Below are positions 33,997 through 44,649 of a stretch of DNA of 64,000 bases, piece by piece (position 1 is the stretch's first letter; each line of letters opens with the position of its first letter). The stretch covers positions 299,667,978 through 299,731,977 of the forward strand of contig NC_085140.1 of assembly GCF_024139115.2 (NCBI RefSeq). The letters run 5' to 3'. This DNA is from Armigeres subalbatus (taxonomy: Eukaryota > Arthropoda > Insecta > Diptera > Culicidae). The notes below the pieces were generated by a model. That model was not told where the DNA came from and did not search any database. It saw only the letters and a list, made by a program, of their open reading frames with translations. A program made the translations under genes and the position numbers.

Positions 33997-35359
33997 ATGG
34001 ACGAAGAAAACGGAGGCGAGACGCCTTCCAAAGACAATGTCGTTCGCACGCGATTCTACCAGGCTTCTTCGCCTGGGCCTTGGGTTGTTTACTTTCGGCA
34101 GAAAGTGAAAAGTATTGATTTCCTAGGAATCAAACGTGATTTGACGCGTCGTTTTCCGAAAACTGATTTTCATCAAATCAATCGGAACAAACTACGTGTA
34201 ACCGCACCTACATACCAGGATGCAAATGCTATCGCAAAAGACCAGAACTATAATGTGGAATATTTGGTTTATGTGCCCTCGCGGGAGGTCGAGATTGAAG
34301 GCGTAATTAACGCAGCGAGCCTGACTTGTAAGGATGTGCTTGCAGGAAAAGGCCGTTTAAAGAATGCCCTGCAATCTACCGTGGATATTCTGGACTGCAA
34401 GGAATTGCATTCAGCAGCCATGGTAGATGGTAAAAAGTATATTCGAAGTCAGGTTCGCTACGGGTAACGTTTGCCGGTTCGATACTCCCAAAATATGTAG
34501 ATATCGAAAATATGTTGTTTCCGGTGCGTCTTTTTGTACCCAGAGTTTTCAATTGTACCAACTGCAAACAGTTGGGGCACACTGCCGAGTTTTGCGACAA
34601 CAAGCCCCGTTGTGGCAAATGTTTTGAAAGGCATAGGGAGGAGTCCTGCCAACAACAAGTTACAAAGTGCGCTTATTGTGGCATGGACCCTCCCCATGGT
34701 TTGCAAGAATGTCCGGTGTACAAAAAGCGCACCCAAAAAGTTAAGCGTTCATTAGTACAGCGCTCTAAGCAGTCGTATGCAGAAATGGTGAAGTCGCAAG
34801 ACACATCCGCAACTGCCAACGCAACGGCTGCTATTTCAGCTGCCGTTCAAGTAAGTGATTTTATGATGTCATTTCCATAGACGAATCGGACTCTGACGTA
34901 GCCGATATGGATGATTCTGCGGAGGTACACGTACCTGAAAAGAGGAAGAAACTGTCTTCCCCGGGATTGCGCCTTAAGAAAACAAAAATCATCCCTAGAA
35001 GCTTGGCGAAATCTAATGGTAATGGGGGATTATTTAAAATTCCGAAGCAGCCTGTATATACTGCTCCTTTTGACCCATGTTGCAGTAAGACATTCCGCCA
35101 TTGTTTCAAAACTGATGTTACAAAGAAACATCAGGCAAGGAATATCTCTGAGCAGAAAACTGCTACTCGCCCTTCTAAGAAAAGAATCTCGTCCAAGCGA
35201 GGATTGATATCCTTTAAGGATCTTGTGGATCGTATTTTGAACTTGTTCAATATTCCGAATTCATTGAGGCCAATCATTGACCTCTTTATTCCAACAGTTG
35301 AAAGTTATCTGAAGCAATTGACTGTTTCATGGCCCTTCTTGCAGGACTTGTATCTTTCG
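33997..35359 (+). pseudogene. I-clade ORF1 (gag-like, CCHC knuckles), frameshifted
   Basis: The first ATG in good position is 33997 (MDEENGGETPSKDNVVRTRF). The N-terminal part contains SPGPWVVYFRQK, NKLRV and a run with YLVYVPSREVEIEGVI, the conserved core of I/Jockey ORF1 proteins. The frame shifts near 34450 and again near 34510. Then come zinc knuckles CTNCKQLGHTAEFC, CGKCFERHREESC and CAYCGMDPPHGLQEC (34555-34720). A further break near 34880 precedes a basic, hydrophobic C-terminus (34907-35355). The intact protein would bind element RNA; this copy cannot be made. Confidence 0.86.
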
Positions 35360-38300
35360 ATGGATAATACAGCCATACAAGATACAATCACTGTGCTGCA
35401 GTGGAACTGTCATAGTCTGAAACATAAATTGGACGTGTTTAAGTTTTTAATTCGCAACCTGATTGCGATATATTTGCACTCTGTGAAACATGGCTTTCTT
35501 CTGAAGATGAAATCAACTTCCACGATTTCAACATTATTCGCCAAGATCGGAATGATCATTATGGTGGCGTTCTTTGGGAATCAAAATGTCACACTTTCTA
35601 CAAAATTCCCATTCCGACTGTTAATGGTTTAGAAATCGTCGCTTGCCAAGTAAATGTAAAGAATAAAGACCTTTGCATAGCTTCAGTGTATATTCCCCAA
35701 ATGCCTCACTTAATCGTCGGCATCTTTGGAGCGCAGTCTCTCTTTATCATCCCCAGTTTTAATACTGGGTGATATGAATGCACATGGTATTGCATGGGGC
35801 GAAACTAGAGACGATAACAGAGCGCCTATTTTCTATGATTTGTGCGACGATTTCAACTTGAATATTTTGAACACAGGCGAAGTAACTCGAATAGGACCTC
35901 AAGGTCAGGAAAGTCGAATAGATCTGTCTTTATGCTCTAATTCACTATCATTAGATTCCACGTGGAAGGTAATCCAAGATCCCCATGGTAGTGACCACAT
36001 GCCGATAGTCACCACAATCAAAAGCGGCTATCAACGATCAGTGCCAGTTAATGTTCCTTTCGACCTCACGAAAACATTGACTGGCAAAAATTTGCATCGG
36101 CGGTAAACATTGGTATTGAATCAACTGATATTCTTCCTCCACTGGATGAGTATCGATTCCTTACCGAATTGATTCATAAAAGCGCACTAGAAGCTCAGAA
36201 ACGACGCGTTCCAAGTACATCTGTCATAAGAAGACCAGCCACTCCTGGATGGGATGATGAATGTACTAAGTTGTATTCCGAGAAATCTGATGCCTTCAAG
36301 GCTTTCCGTAAACATGGAAGGTCTGAGCTTTTCGAAGAGTATTTGAGGCTTGAAAGAAAGCTCAAAAATCTTCTCAAGGCTAAAAAACGTAGCTACTGGC
36401 GACGTTTTGTCGAGGGACTATCACGAGAAACCTCAATGACAACACTTTGGAAAACGGCTCGCAACATGCGGAACCGCATTTCCATCAATGAGAGTGAAGA
36501 ATACTCCAATCGATGGATATTCAACTTCGCAAAAAAGGTCTGTCCAGATTCCGTACCAGCTGAACCGCTATTTCGGGAATCTACGCTTGATCCCGGCTCT
36601 TTGGGTGGACCAGTCTCAATGCTGGAACTATCCATGCCTCTTCTTTCATCAAACAATTCTTCTCCGGGATGCGATAATATCAAATTCAATCTTCTAAAAA
36701 CCTCCCAGATATCGCTAAAGACGATTACTTGACCTGTACAACTGTTTCATGGAGTACAACATCGTACCACCAGAATGGCGCCAGGTCAAAGTAATAGCTA
36801 TTCAAAAGCCTGGGAAACCAGCGTCTAATCACAATTCATACCGACCGATTGCCATGCTATCATGCATGAGAAAATTATTGGAGAAAATGATCCTTTCAAG
36901 AATTGACCATTGGGTCGAGCAAAACGCATTACTGTCAAATACTCAATTCGGGTTTCGAAAAGGTAAAGGAACAAATGACTGTTTAGCGTTACTCTCTTCA
37001 GATATACAGCTGGCCTATGCGCACAAGGAGTAACTGGCTTCAGTTTTCTTGGATATTAAGGGCGCCTTTGATTCTATTTCCATAGAAGTACTGTCGGAAA
37101 ATCTGCACAGTAGTGGATTACCCGTTATTTTGTATAATTTATTGTACAATGTGTTGTGCACTCTGACAACTTCCAGAAATAGCAACATGGGCCTTCCCCA
37201 AGGTTCATGTTTAAGTCCCTTGCTTTACAATTTCTATGTTAAAGATATTGACAATTGTTTGGAAGGACAATGCACGCTTAGACAACTTGCAGATAATGCC
37301 GTGATCTCCCTAAGAGGCTCATGTGCAGAAGTCCTGCAAAGACCATTGCAAAATTCCTAAATAACCTGACTGTTTGGGCCAGACATTTAGGGATCGAGTT
37401 CTCTCCGCAAAAACTCAATTGGTTGTGTTAACTAAGAAGCGGTACCCTGCTCAACTGAAACTAAAGCTGTTGAAAGATGACATAAACCAATCTTTATCTT
37501 CTAAATACCTTGGGGTCTGGTTTGATTCTAAGTGTACCTGGAAGACCCATATTGATTATTTGTTAGAGAAATGCCGAAAAGGATCCATTTTCTCCGTTCT
37601 ATCTCCGGAACATGGTGGGCGCTCACCCGGAAGACCTCATCAAACTATATAAAACGACTATTCTCTCTGTTTTAGAGTATGGCTCTTTCTGCTTCCTCTC
37701 AGCAGCTGAGTGCCACCTAATCAAATTGGAACGAATTCAATATCGTTGTTTGCGTATTGCCCTTGGCTGTATGCATTCAACGCATAACATGAGCCTGGAG
37801 GTGCTTGCTGGAGTCACTCCTTTAAAGCACCGTTACTGGGAGCTCTCACTTAGAATACTGATCAAATGTGGAACAAGTAACACACTTGTATTAGAAAACT
37901 TCGATAATATGCTTGAACTGGCTCATCATTCAAGATACCTGCGAGTCTATCTCAACTACATATCGACAGATCTCTGTCTTCCATGTTATAATCCACCTCG
38001 AGTTCACTTCTGTCAACGACAGTTCCTCAATTGAATACGATCTGTCCATGAAACACGCTATTCAAGGAATACCAGATCATCTTCGACAAATATCTATCCT
38101 TCCATTTTTCTGAAAAATATGAACATGTCAATTGCAATAACAGATATTTCACTGATGGTTCTCGCATTAACGGATCCACTGGCTTCGGTGTTTTCAACGT
38201 AAATTCAACCACCTTCCGAAAACTTCAAGAACCGTGTTCGGTTTATGTTGCTGAGCTGGCAGCAATTAATTTCGCTTTGGGGATAATTTCCGATCAGCCG

Positions 38301-38886
38301 TAGACCATTATTTCATCTTCTCGGATAGTCTTAGTTCTATCGAGGCACTCCGGTCGATGAAACCTGTTAAGCACGCATCTTACTTTCTTACAACTGTAAG
38401 AGAGCAGATGCGTGATTTGGTCGAAAGATCATTTAAGATTACCTTTGTATGGGTCCCATCCCATTGCCTAATCTATGGCAATGAGAAGGCGGACTCGCTA
38501 GCAAAGGTGGGCGCACAGGAAGGTGAAGTTTATGATAGACAAATCTCGAACAACGAGTTTTTCCCATTAGTCCGTCAGAGTACTCTTCAAAATTGGCAAA
38601 TGATTTGGTCACACAATGAACTTGGACGGTGGCTCTTTCCATAGTTCCTAAAGTTTCTGCGCGAGCGTGGTTCAGAGGTGAGGACTTAAGCCGAGGCTTC
38701 ATTCGCACGATGTCGAGACTTATGTCCAATCACTATTCACTAAACGCACACCTCTATAGAATAAACCTGGTTGATAGCAACCTATGTAGGTGTGGAGCCG
38801 GTTACGATGACATCGATCACGTAGTTTGGTATTGCTCGGAAAACGACGCCTCCAGAGAGCAACTATTGGATACCCTTGTGGCCTGA
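35360..38886 (+). pseudogene. I-clade ORF2: endonuclease, RT, RNase H; broken
   Basis: It starts MDNTAIQDTITVLQWNCHSL at 35360. The endonuclease has WNCHSLKHKL, LILGDMNAHGIAWG, SRIDLSL and GSDHMPI (35390-36010), with frameshifts near 35460 and 35630-35720. RT: RPIAMLSCMRKLLEKM (36840), a stop at 37031, LDIKGAFDSISIEVL (37050), GLPQGSCLSPLLYNFYV (37190). The usual ADD active site reads LADNAVIS (37286), so the second Asp is Asn. RNase H: FTDGSRINGSTGFGVF, VAELAAINFAL, FSDSLSSIEAL and GNEKADSLAK carry the four acidic residues (38150-38510), with a stop or frame break near 38300. The C-terminus has CRCGAGYDDIDHVVWYC (38790-38850). Confidence 0.9.
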
Positions 38887-39463
38887 GGTAAACAACACTA
38901 CAGGGAAGTAAGAGGTGTTTTGGGGATCGCGATGTGGTTTATATGCAGGCCATCTATGCCTTTCTTTGCTCGTCTGACATAAAAGTCTAATTCCCTATCT
39001 TTTTCTTTCTCGTTTTTGTTTTGTCTTATTGTTCTGTGTAATACGAAGCTATGGCCATCCGGAAGATGCTCCCTGACGAACCACAACTCGAGCCCGACGC
39101 TACGCCATACCGTTATTGACGTCAAATACCCGGATGAGCAGCTGAAATACCTCAAACCTAAATCCCAACCTAGTCCGTCCTGAAATTACGCAATCTAACC
39201 TTGAGTCGCCACGAGTATCTTGGTCTATACCCTTTCCCCTTACTAACTGTTGATAATAAGATGATATCGATTGTAAATATCATAAAGTCTCGGCTCCGTT
39301 AAGTGTTATACACGCCTGAGCCTTTCAAATAAACACAATAGATAAAAAAAAAAAAGCCTAAGCAGTACGAGAGTGGAGCGAGATATGAATGCATCCAATA
39401 CAATGAGATCTTGAAAAACAATAAAATAATGATTCTTGTTTGATTCTAATGGATGATACATAA

Positions 39464-39660
39464 TTACACCCAGGTTTTTTTTTACACGGTTGGAATTTAT
39501 TAATTTTCCGGTTAACCCGAACTTTCACAGCTTTTTAAATACCACCTGAATTTTCTTTGATTTTTTGTGAATTTTTTCGTGGGGTTAACTCATTATTTTA
39601 TTCACGCTGAAGGTCTTAAACGACCAAAACCAAACCGTGTAAAAAAAAACCTGGGTGTAA
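39464..39660. mobile_element. 197-bp MITE with long T-rich TIRs
   Basis: It starts TTACACCCAGG, then a T run and ACACGGTT, and ends as the inverse with AACCGTGT, an A run and CCTGGGTGTAA. The TIR is about 28 bp with one or two mismatches. A TSD is not certain. The interior lacks coding sequence. Confidence 0.88.
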
Positions 39661-39664
39661 TAGG

Positions 39665-40240
39665 AATCTCCGATAAGCATAATTATTGACTAAGAATACC
39701 CTAAATATATGATATTGCCAATTTGTCAATAAATGTATTTCTTTAAAACATGTCATGTAAACGGAATTCCTACATTTCACATACACTTTACTGAAACACT
39801 CACAAAGGATGAAGGAGATGAAGGGAAATACTGATAAGATGTGGAAAGAGTAGAAAATGAAAAGGGATATGTTGGATTGAAAAGAAGAAAAGGGGGTTCC
39901 ACGTTGACCAGTCAAGTCACTAGACGTACAAAAGTTCCCAAAGTTTAGTAGAGTGGAAAAGAAGTAGAAGAGGAGTATTATACCAATTCCCGTAACACGG
40001 TAGATCACTTTGACGTAGTGTGTTGCGGTGTAAGATCTAGCAAACAGAGCCCTAGCCTAATCCATTTTTCTAGGCAATAAGTTGTGGTAATTAAGGATTC
40101 ATCGTATTTAGTCCTCGCTACCAACAGCAGTCTCAGAAATAAAACATAATTAATGTTACCTTGCAGACAGTTGAAAGACTCGAATTCCTCTTGTTTGAGG
40201 CTAAACTGTATGCAGCGGAAACAACTTTTCAAGCAATTAG
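39665..40240. other. Unassigned AT-rich DNA
   Basis: No recognisable gene. A 130-codon minus-strand frame (39616-40008) overlaps the MITE and has AT-driven Phe/Leu/Ile composition, so it is not called. Confidence 0.4.
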
Positions 40241-40244
40241 TTAA

Positions 40245-40320
40245 AAAAACGAACAGTGGGTAATGTCTATGACATAACCGCTAAGTGGACGTAGGACTTG
40301 ACTTGACCATGCCTTTAAGA
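40245..40320 (-). repeat. Core motif family K, copy 3
   Basis: Minus strand: GGCATGGTCAAGTCAAGTCC, then TACGTCCACTTAGCGGTTAT, then ACATTACCCACTGTT. It matches 41580-41660 best (ACATGGTCAAGCGAAGTCC, then GTCCACTTCGCGGTTA, then TTATCCACTGTTAG) and also 5677 and 20595. Confidence 0.65.
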
Positions 40321-40616
40321 TACATAATATGTCCAAGTTTCTCACAACAACTATTTTGGATAAATAATCGGCGTTGCATACCATTCCTTGGCAAAATCTT
40401 CTCATCAAACCGACACAGAAATCAAATCTACCTCGAACAAGAATCATCAAAAACAATTCAGGAAGTATCTGTCCGGTCACGGAATATTAGCCTCGACAGT
40501 GGCAACCTTCCCACTGAAGGACTGCCTGAAATAAGCCACAAGTTTGCCCAGCAGGGGATGTAGGGCCTCCTAATCCGTGCGATAGCGACTGAAGAAGAAC
40601 ATTATTTTTAATTCTT

Positions 40617-40914
40617 CTTCTTCTTCTTTTCTTCTTATTGGCATTACATCCCCACACTGGGACAGAGCCGCCTCGCAGCTTAGTGTTCATTAAGCACTTC
40701 CACAGTTATTAACTGCGAGGTTTCTAAGCCAGGTTACCATTTTTGCATTCGTATATCATGAGGCTAGCACGATGATACTTTTATGCCCAAGGAAATCGAG
40801 ACAATTTCCATTCCGAAAATTGTCTAGACCGGCACCGGGAATCGAACCCAGCCACCCTCAGCATGGTCTTGCTTTGTAGCCGCGCGTCTTACCGCACGGC
40901 TAAGGAGGGCCCCA
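40617..40914 (-). mobile_element. Feilai SINE, near complete
   Basis: Minus strand begins GGGGCCCTCCTTAGCCGTGC. The A-box region lies within TTAGCCGTGCGGTAAGACGC and the B box is GGTTCGATTCC. The body follows (TTTCCTTGGGCATAAAAGTA, TATACGAATGCAAAAATGG, CTTAGAAACCTCGCAGTTAA) and it ends in a GAA-repeat tail. Direct repeats ATTTTTAATTCTT (40604-40616) and ATTTTTAACTCTT (40915-40927) are the TSD. It is the best SINE copy in the window. Transcribed by pol III and mobilised by a LINE partner, by family knowledge. Confidence 0.93.
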
Positions 40915-40929
40915 ATTTTTAACTCTTAG

Positions 40930-41590
40930 AGCCTTGAAAAAGGCTGTTTGCTTCGGCTAAGTCCAAAAAGTAAGAAAACGATCTTTTCAAATAACCGAGA
41001 ATTTCTAGTGGTGGTATAAAAAAGACTGAATGCTCTGCGAGCGAATGCACTTTTCTTTTATACTTTATTTTGAATCTTCTCTGCCTCCCAATTGGTGGGC
41101 CAATCAGCCAGTGTCTTGTATCCCGCTTCTTTGTCAGCCAAAGCATCATCATCATCAACGCGTTCAAGAAGGGCTTCTTCTTTTTTACGCTTGTTGCTCG
41201 CTGCTGGCGTCTATTTCCTAACGGGACTTTTCGCTTGATACAGGCCAATAAGCCGGGCAAGCGAGCTTAGAATTGCAGTTCAGGTGAGAAGTACGTGTTC
41301 TTTTCTGAGACAACATTGTTAGTAGTAGAAGGAAGGAAACACCCGGACATGGGATTTCGGGTGATAAGATTTAGAATTGGTAACATGGGACGATCATTCA
41401 GTCACGTTCGCTTTGTGTGCGGTCAGTATCAAACAATGTTTTTCTACATATTTTTTATCAATGCCAAAAAATCCAACATTTGATGAAAAATCGATTGATA
41501 GTTTATTAATGTTTGAGCTGTTATCGGTGTTTTTTTTAATCCAAATATCCAAATATTATGTGAGAGATTTGGACATCTTATGTTTTTTTT
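40930..41590. other. Unassigned DNA with CCAAT-like sites
   Basis: GTATAAAAAAG at 41016 and GGGCCAATCAGCC at 41097 are promoter-like, but no recognisable coding sequence follows. Short frames in either strand lack domains. Confidence 0.35.
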
Positions 41591-41660
41591 AGACATGGTC
41601 AAGCGAAGTCCTTCGTCCACTTCGCGGTTAAATCAGAAAAATTATCCACTGTTAGTTTTG
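41591..41660 (+). repeat. Core motif family K, copy 4
   Basis: See copy 3: shares TGGTCAAG[TC][CG]AAGTCC, CGTCCACTT[AC]GCGGTTA and TATCCACTGTT with 40245-40320 in inverted orientation. Confidence 0.65.
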
Positions 41661-42334
41661 ACGCTATTTATGAAAATAAGGCATAAAATTTTATCACTAG
41701 AATATTGGATTTGGCACCCAAGTACAATTTCTATCCCGAAGGGTATTGAAAGCTTTGATATTGATCTCTATTATTGGCTCTCTGAAGAACCGTTTGTTTT
41801 TTGGACATACATACATGCTGCATCATGTGGCTTTTCTTCAGCCTGTCTCGGCTCGACTCTGCTGATGCTGCCGGTATCTGCTCAGCATTGCTGCTTTGTC
41901 GGGTCTGTAGGGTGGACTGCTGCTGTACTGGCTAGGTTTCGGCTGATGATGGTGGCTTCGATGGTGTCGAGCACAAAAAGCGGTCGGTGCAGACTTCAGG
42001 TGTGAGTGCTGTTCAATCGATGATGCGGTTGCTTCGCTCGTCCCGCTCAGAATGAAAGGAAAAAATCGCATTACGTTATTTTATGGCTTCTCGGCAGACC
42101 CAGCGGCTGCTCATTCGCTGGTGTCTGCACCAATCAGAATGTGGTAATGGAATGATGCGAGAATTATGCGGTACCCATATTTATAGGTTCCCTTGATCTC
42201 AATGTTTTTCGTTGAAAACAGTTTCATGCCTATTGAAACAAGTTTTTCGGGTCTTATCAAGCATGGCCATGAAAGGCATACTTTAAATCTGTCGATTGAG
42301 GGGCTTACCGCAGAAATTCGTCCATTGAGACGAA
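41661..42334. other. Unassigned DNA; TATA and CCAAT-like sites on minus strand
   Basis: On the minus strand, CTATAAATATGGGTACC (about 42190-42174) lies upstream of TCTGATTGGTGCAGACACC (CCAAT inverted, 42140-42120) and a GC-richer stretch to 41840. No coding domain is visible. Confidence 0.35.
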
Positions 42335-42441
42335 CGCTATTAACGTTTAAAATCTTTCAACACAGCGTAACGCGGTCGATTTGAATATTTTGGAATGACA
42401 CCCGGTATAGTAAAGAGAGACGTAAGTCCTACGTCAAAACC
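42335..42441 (-). repeat. Dispersed repeat, inverted partner of 4154-4270
   Basis: Read on the minus strand from 42441: TTTTGACGTAGGACTTACGT, CTCTCTTTACTATACCGGGT, GTCATTCC, GCGTTACGCTGTG, TTTAAACGTTA. Confidence 0.7.
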
Positions 42442-43726
42442 TCGGTACACGGTCCTAGGCTGAACTGACTGCTGGAAAAATCGAGTTAGGGGTTTAAATA
42501 CGTACTAACTCTTTTTGAATTGGTGAACAATGGTAGTGCTTGAAATGGTCTTGTAGACAGAGCTAAATCCCGGATTTTAAGAGTTTCACTGGTGATATTC
42601 TAGAAGCAAGACAAGGATGTGGCTAGGGCTACGATGCATGGCCAAAAACAGTATCACTGTTCTGTTTTCTCAAGAAAGGATTGATTTCCTATTGATAAGG
42701 GGCGCGTTTTCAATGGGATTGCTCTCTATGAAGGGTCTAAATAGCGGGACCTTGTCATGGTAGTCTTGAGAAAACAAAACAATAACTGTATCGAAACCGA
42801 TTCTGCATTGCTTCTCAATAGCACTGGAGTAATTCGACATGCACTTAAACACTAAGGATACGGGTAACGCTACAATAGATCTAATAATTGGTCGCAGTGG
42901 CACACCCGAACAGAAAAAAAAATATACCAAGGAATCAGGACCCATTGGTTTTACTCGCCAAAGCTCTGGGATAGCCTGATTCGGATTGTTAGGTTGATAT
43001 TTGACAGGTGCCGACATCGTGCAGGTACTTCAGCCTGGATCACGAGACGCGAGGGAAACCAGGACTGACTGCAATCCTGACTGCAAAGCCACCCGCCCCC
43101 TCTGTGGCGCAGTACCCGCAATCGTCATATGCAAGGGATCGAAATCCGTACAGCATCGAATTTCGTCCACTTCGTGAGATAACACTAAATTAAAGGGGTT
43201 TTAAGGGAATACATTTATAAATCATTTGTCTTATCCTGATCTTATACTTGACGACAGTAAGGTTTCTGGCCAGTGAAATGGAAAATATGCTCTTAAATTA
43301 AAATATCACAATTTTGAAAAACGAAACCCAAAAAACGCAAAGTTTCAGGCGCCATTTTGTCGCGTGCCGGACATAGGGGAACGGTTCGGCACTTCATCTC
43401 ATAGCTCCTATTTCCATCCCATCAAAAACAAAGCAATGGAAAGGAATTTGGTTTGTTTATTATTTTTGTGATTTTTTTCAGCAGTGAGCACGCATGTTGA
43501 CAAAAAGAAGCGATGAATTTGGTGCCGTATTTCTTTGTTTAGCGATGAGATGGATATATGTACAGTGAGATGGAGATCGGAACATTTCCCCTAATTGTAC
43601 CGAAAGTGACTGTGTTTAAATTGTAAATTGCAAATAAGAGAGTAAGATCAGCAGAATAAAAATCAAAGGGGTCACTTCTCATGATGCGTATTGAACTACA
43701 TATTTACAGTGTTAGCCTGGTCAATT
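42442..43726. other. Unassigned DNA
   Basis: A 115-codon minus-strand frame (42670-43017) and a second GC-richer patch (43000-43190) have no domain I recognise. The frame could be part of an unrecognised repeat. Confidence 0.35.
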
Positions 43727-43915
43727 CCAGCGGTCGTTCCGATGCGCTTTGGGATTTTCCAAACCACAATCCATTTTCCAGTGGTCGTCCCGACGCGCTT
43801 TATGATTTTCCAAACCACAGACTATCTTCCAGCGGTCGTCCCGACGCGCTTTGTGATTCTCCAAAACACAATCCATTTTCCAGCGGTCTTCAAAACGCGT
43901 TTTGTGATTCATTTC
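43727..43915 (+). repeat. 51-bp minisatellite array B (about 3.5 units)
   Basis: Same unit as 2565-3030. Interior units here read GGTCGTCCCGACGCGC where array A reads GGTCTTCCAGACGCGC, while the last unit (GGTCTTCAAAACGCG) is more like A. Confidence 0.9.
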
Positions 43916-43959
43916 AATTTCAAACTATTAAATACTGCATTTTTCGCGCATAAACTACT

Positions 43960-44340
43960 TGAATTTAACTCACCTTTTGAAATAGACGTCAGGATGCAAA
44001 AAACAATCTGGCAAGATCGCCAAAATGTGTGGCTCCAAATGGCTGGAGCGAAATGCGATGACCGCAACTCTCCTTCGGTGCGTGTGCACAACACGAAGAT
44101 CTGACAAGTAACGAGGCTGTAATAGCAAAGAGATGCATGCTGCAGTGTGCGGAACAGTGCGTTTGCTGTCAAATCGGTTGTTCCAATCGAGCACAAGGTT
44201 CTTAAAGGTAGGAGTATTGCGCCATTTGTATAATACAGGCACTTCACTGACAAGAAAAGGCCGAGCCATGGCTTGCTTTTCATGTATACATAATAATATA
44301 TAAACACACGCTGATGGTAACTTAATCAAACCCCACAAGT
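43960..44340 (+). repeat. 3' flank of minisatellite repeat, copy B
   Basis: Matches 3095-3335 on either side of a 138-bp insertion at 44109-44246 (see that entry). Ends with ACACGCTGATGGTAA and TCAAACCCCACAA, after which the histone remnant begins. Confidence 0.85.
44109..44246. mobile_element. 138-bp insertion with 8-bp TSD CTGACAAG
   Basis: The copies of CTGACAAG at 44101-44108 and 44247-44254 flank it; the homologous site in copy A is CTGACCAG with nothing inserted. Ends are imperfect inverted repeats (GAGGCTGTAATAGCAAA and, inverted, GTGCCTGTATTATACAAA). The 8-bp TSD suggests a hAT-type MITE. Confidence 0.75.
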
Positions 44341-44593
44341 AGCAAGCTGCTTGTGATCTCCAACGTCGCCCTCGATGTCTTTGAGTCAATCGCGGCTGAG
44401 TCCTTCCGCCTGGCGCACTACAACAAAAGCTCAACGATCACCAGTCGCGAGATTCAGATCGCCGTCCACCTTCTGCACCTTTCGCCGCCTCGGAGGGAAC
44501 CAAATCTATCACCAGCTTCAAGTGAACAAGAACTAAAGCGTAGCTCTACCCAAACAGCGATGATTAAGTTCGTAATAAAAAAATCACTTCAAT
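44341..44593 (+). pseudogene. Histone H2B pseudogene, 3' part
   Basis: The frame reads [20 protein letters not shown] then [18 protein letters not shown], which is the histone-fold alpha-2 to alpha-3 region of H2B (family pattern [34 protein letters not shown]). After that the C-terminal helix is scrambled by indels, and the fold's first half and the N-terminal tail are absent: the match starts right where the minisatellite repeat ends. No intron is evident, as normal for replication-dependent histones. A damaged histone stem-loop follows 34 bp later. So it is a truncated genomic histone copy, not expressed as H2B. Confidence 0.87.
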
Positions 44594-44626
44594 AAAGATT
44601 TAAAATAAAATAGATCCACTCAATAC

Positions 44627-44641
44627 GGCCCTTTTAAGGCC
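44627..44641 (+). promoter_or_regulatory. Degenerate histone mRNA 3' stem-loop
   Basis: GGCCCTTTTAAGGCC fits the replication-dependent histone stem-loop (GGCYCTTTTMAGRGCC) with one base missing from the 3' stem arm. It is in the right place after the H2B remnant, upstream of CTCAGTCTCGCC. Confidence 0.72.
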
Positions 44642-44649
44642 CTCAGTCT

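Larger units (their letters stand above)
33374..39350 (+). mobile_element. Full-length I-clade (MosquI-like) non-LTR retrotransposon, defective
   Basis: A direct repeat, AAAAAGCCTAAGCA, flanks it (33360-33373, 39351-39364). The 5'UTR is about 620 bp, ORF1 has CCHC knuckles, ORF2 has endonuclease, RT and RNase H, and the 3' end is A-rich (GATAAAAAAAAAA). RNase H after the RT and the C-terminal CxC...H...C motif place it in the I group. The TSD shows that a complete copy inserted by target-primed reverse transcription. Multiple frameshifts, plus a change in the RT active site, show it is now dead. Confidence 0.92.

Noticed and set aside
39616..40008. 130-codon minus-strand frame
   Set aside because: Overlaps a MITE and has the Phe/Leu/Ile-rich composition of AT-rich DNA.
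40617..40914. tRNA gene on the minus strand
   Set aside because: A and B boxes are present but the acceptor stem does not close and the sequence continues as a Feilai SINE body with a GAA tail and TSD. The same reasoning applies to 8124-8316, 16145-16336 and 22495-22551.
42670..43017. 115-codon minus-strand frame
   Set aside because: No domain that I can defend; it may belong to an unidentified repeat. Not called without a database search.
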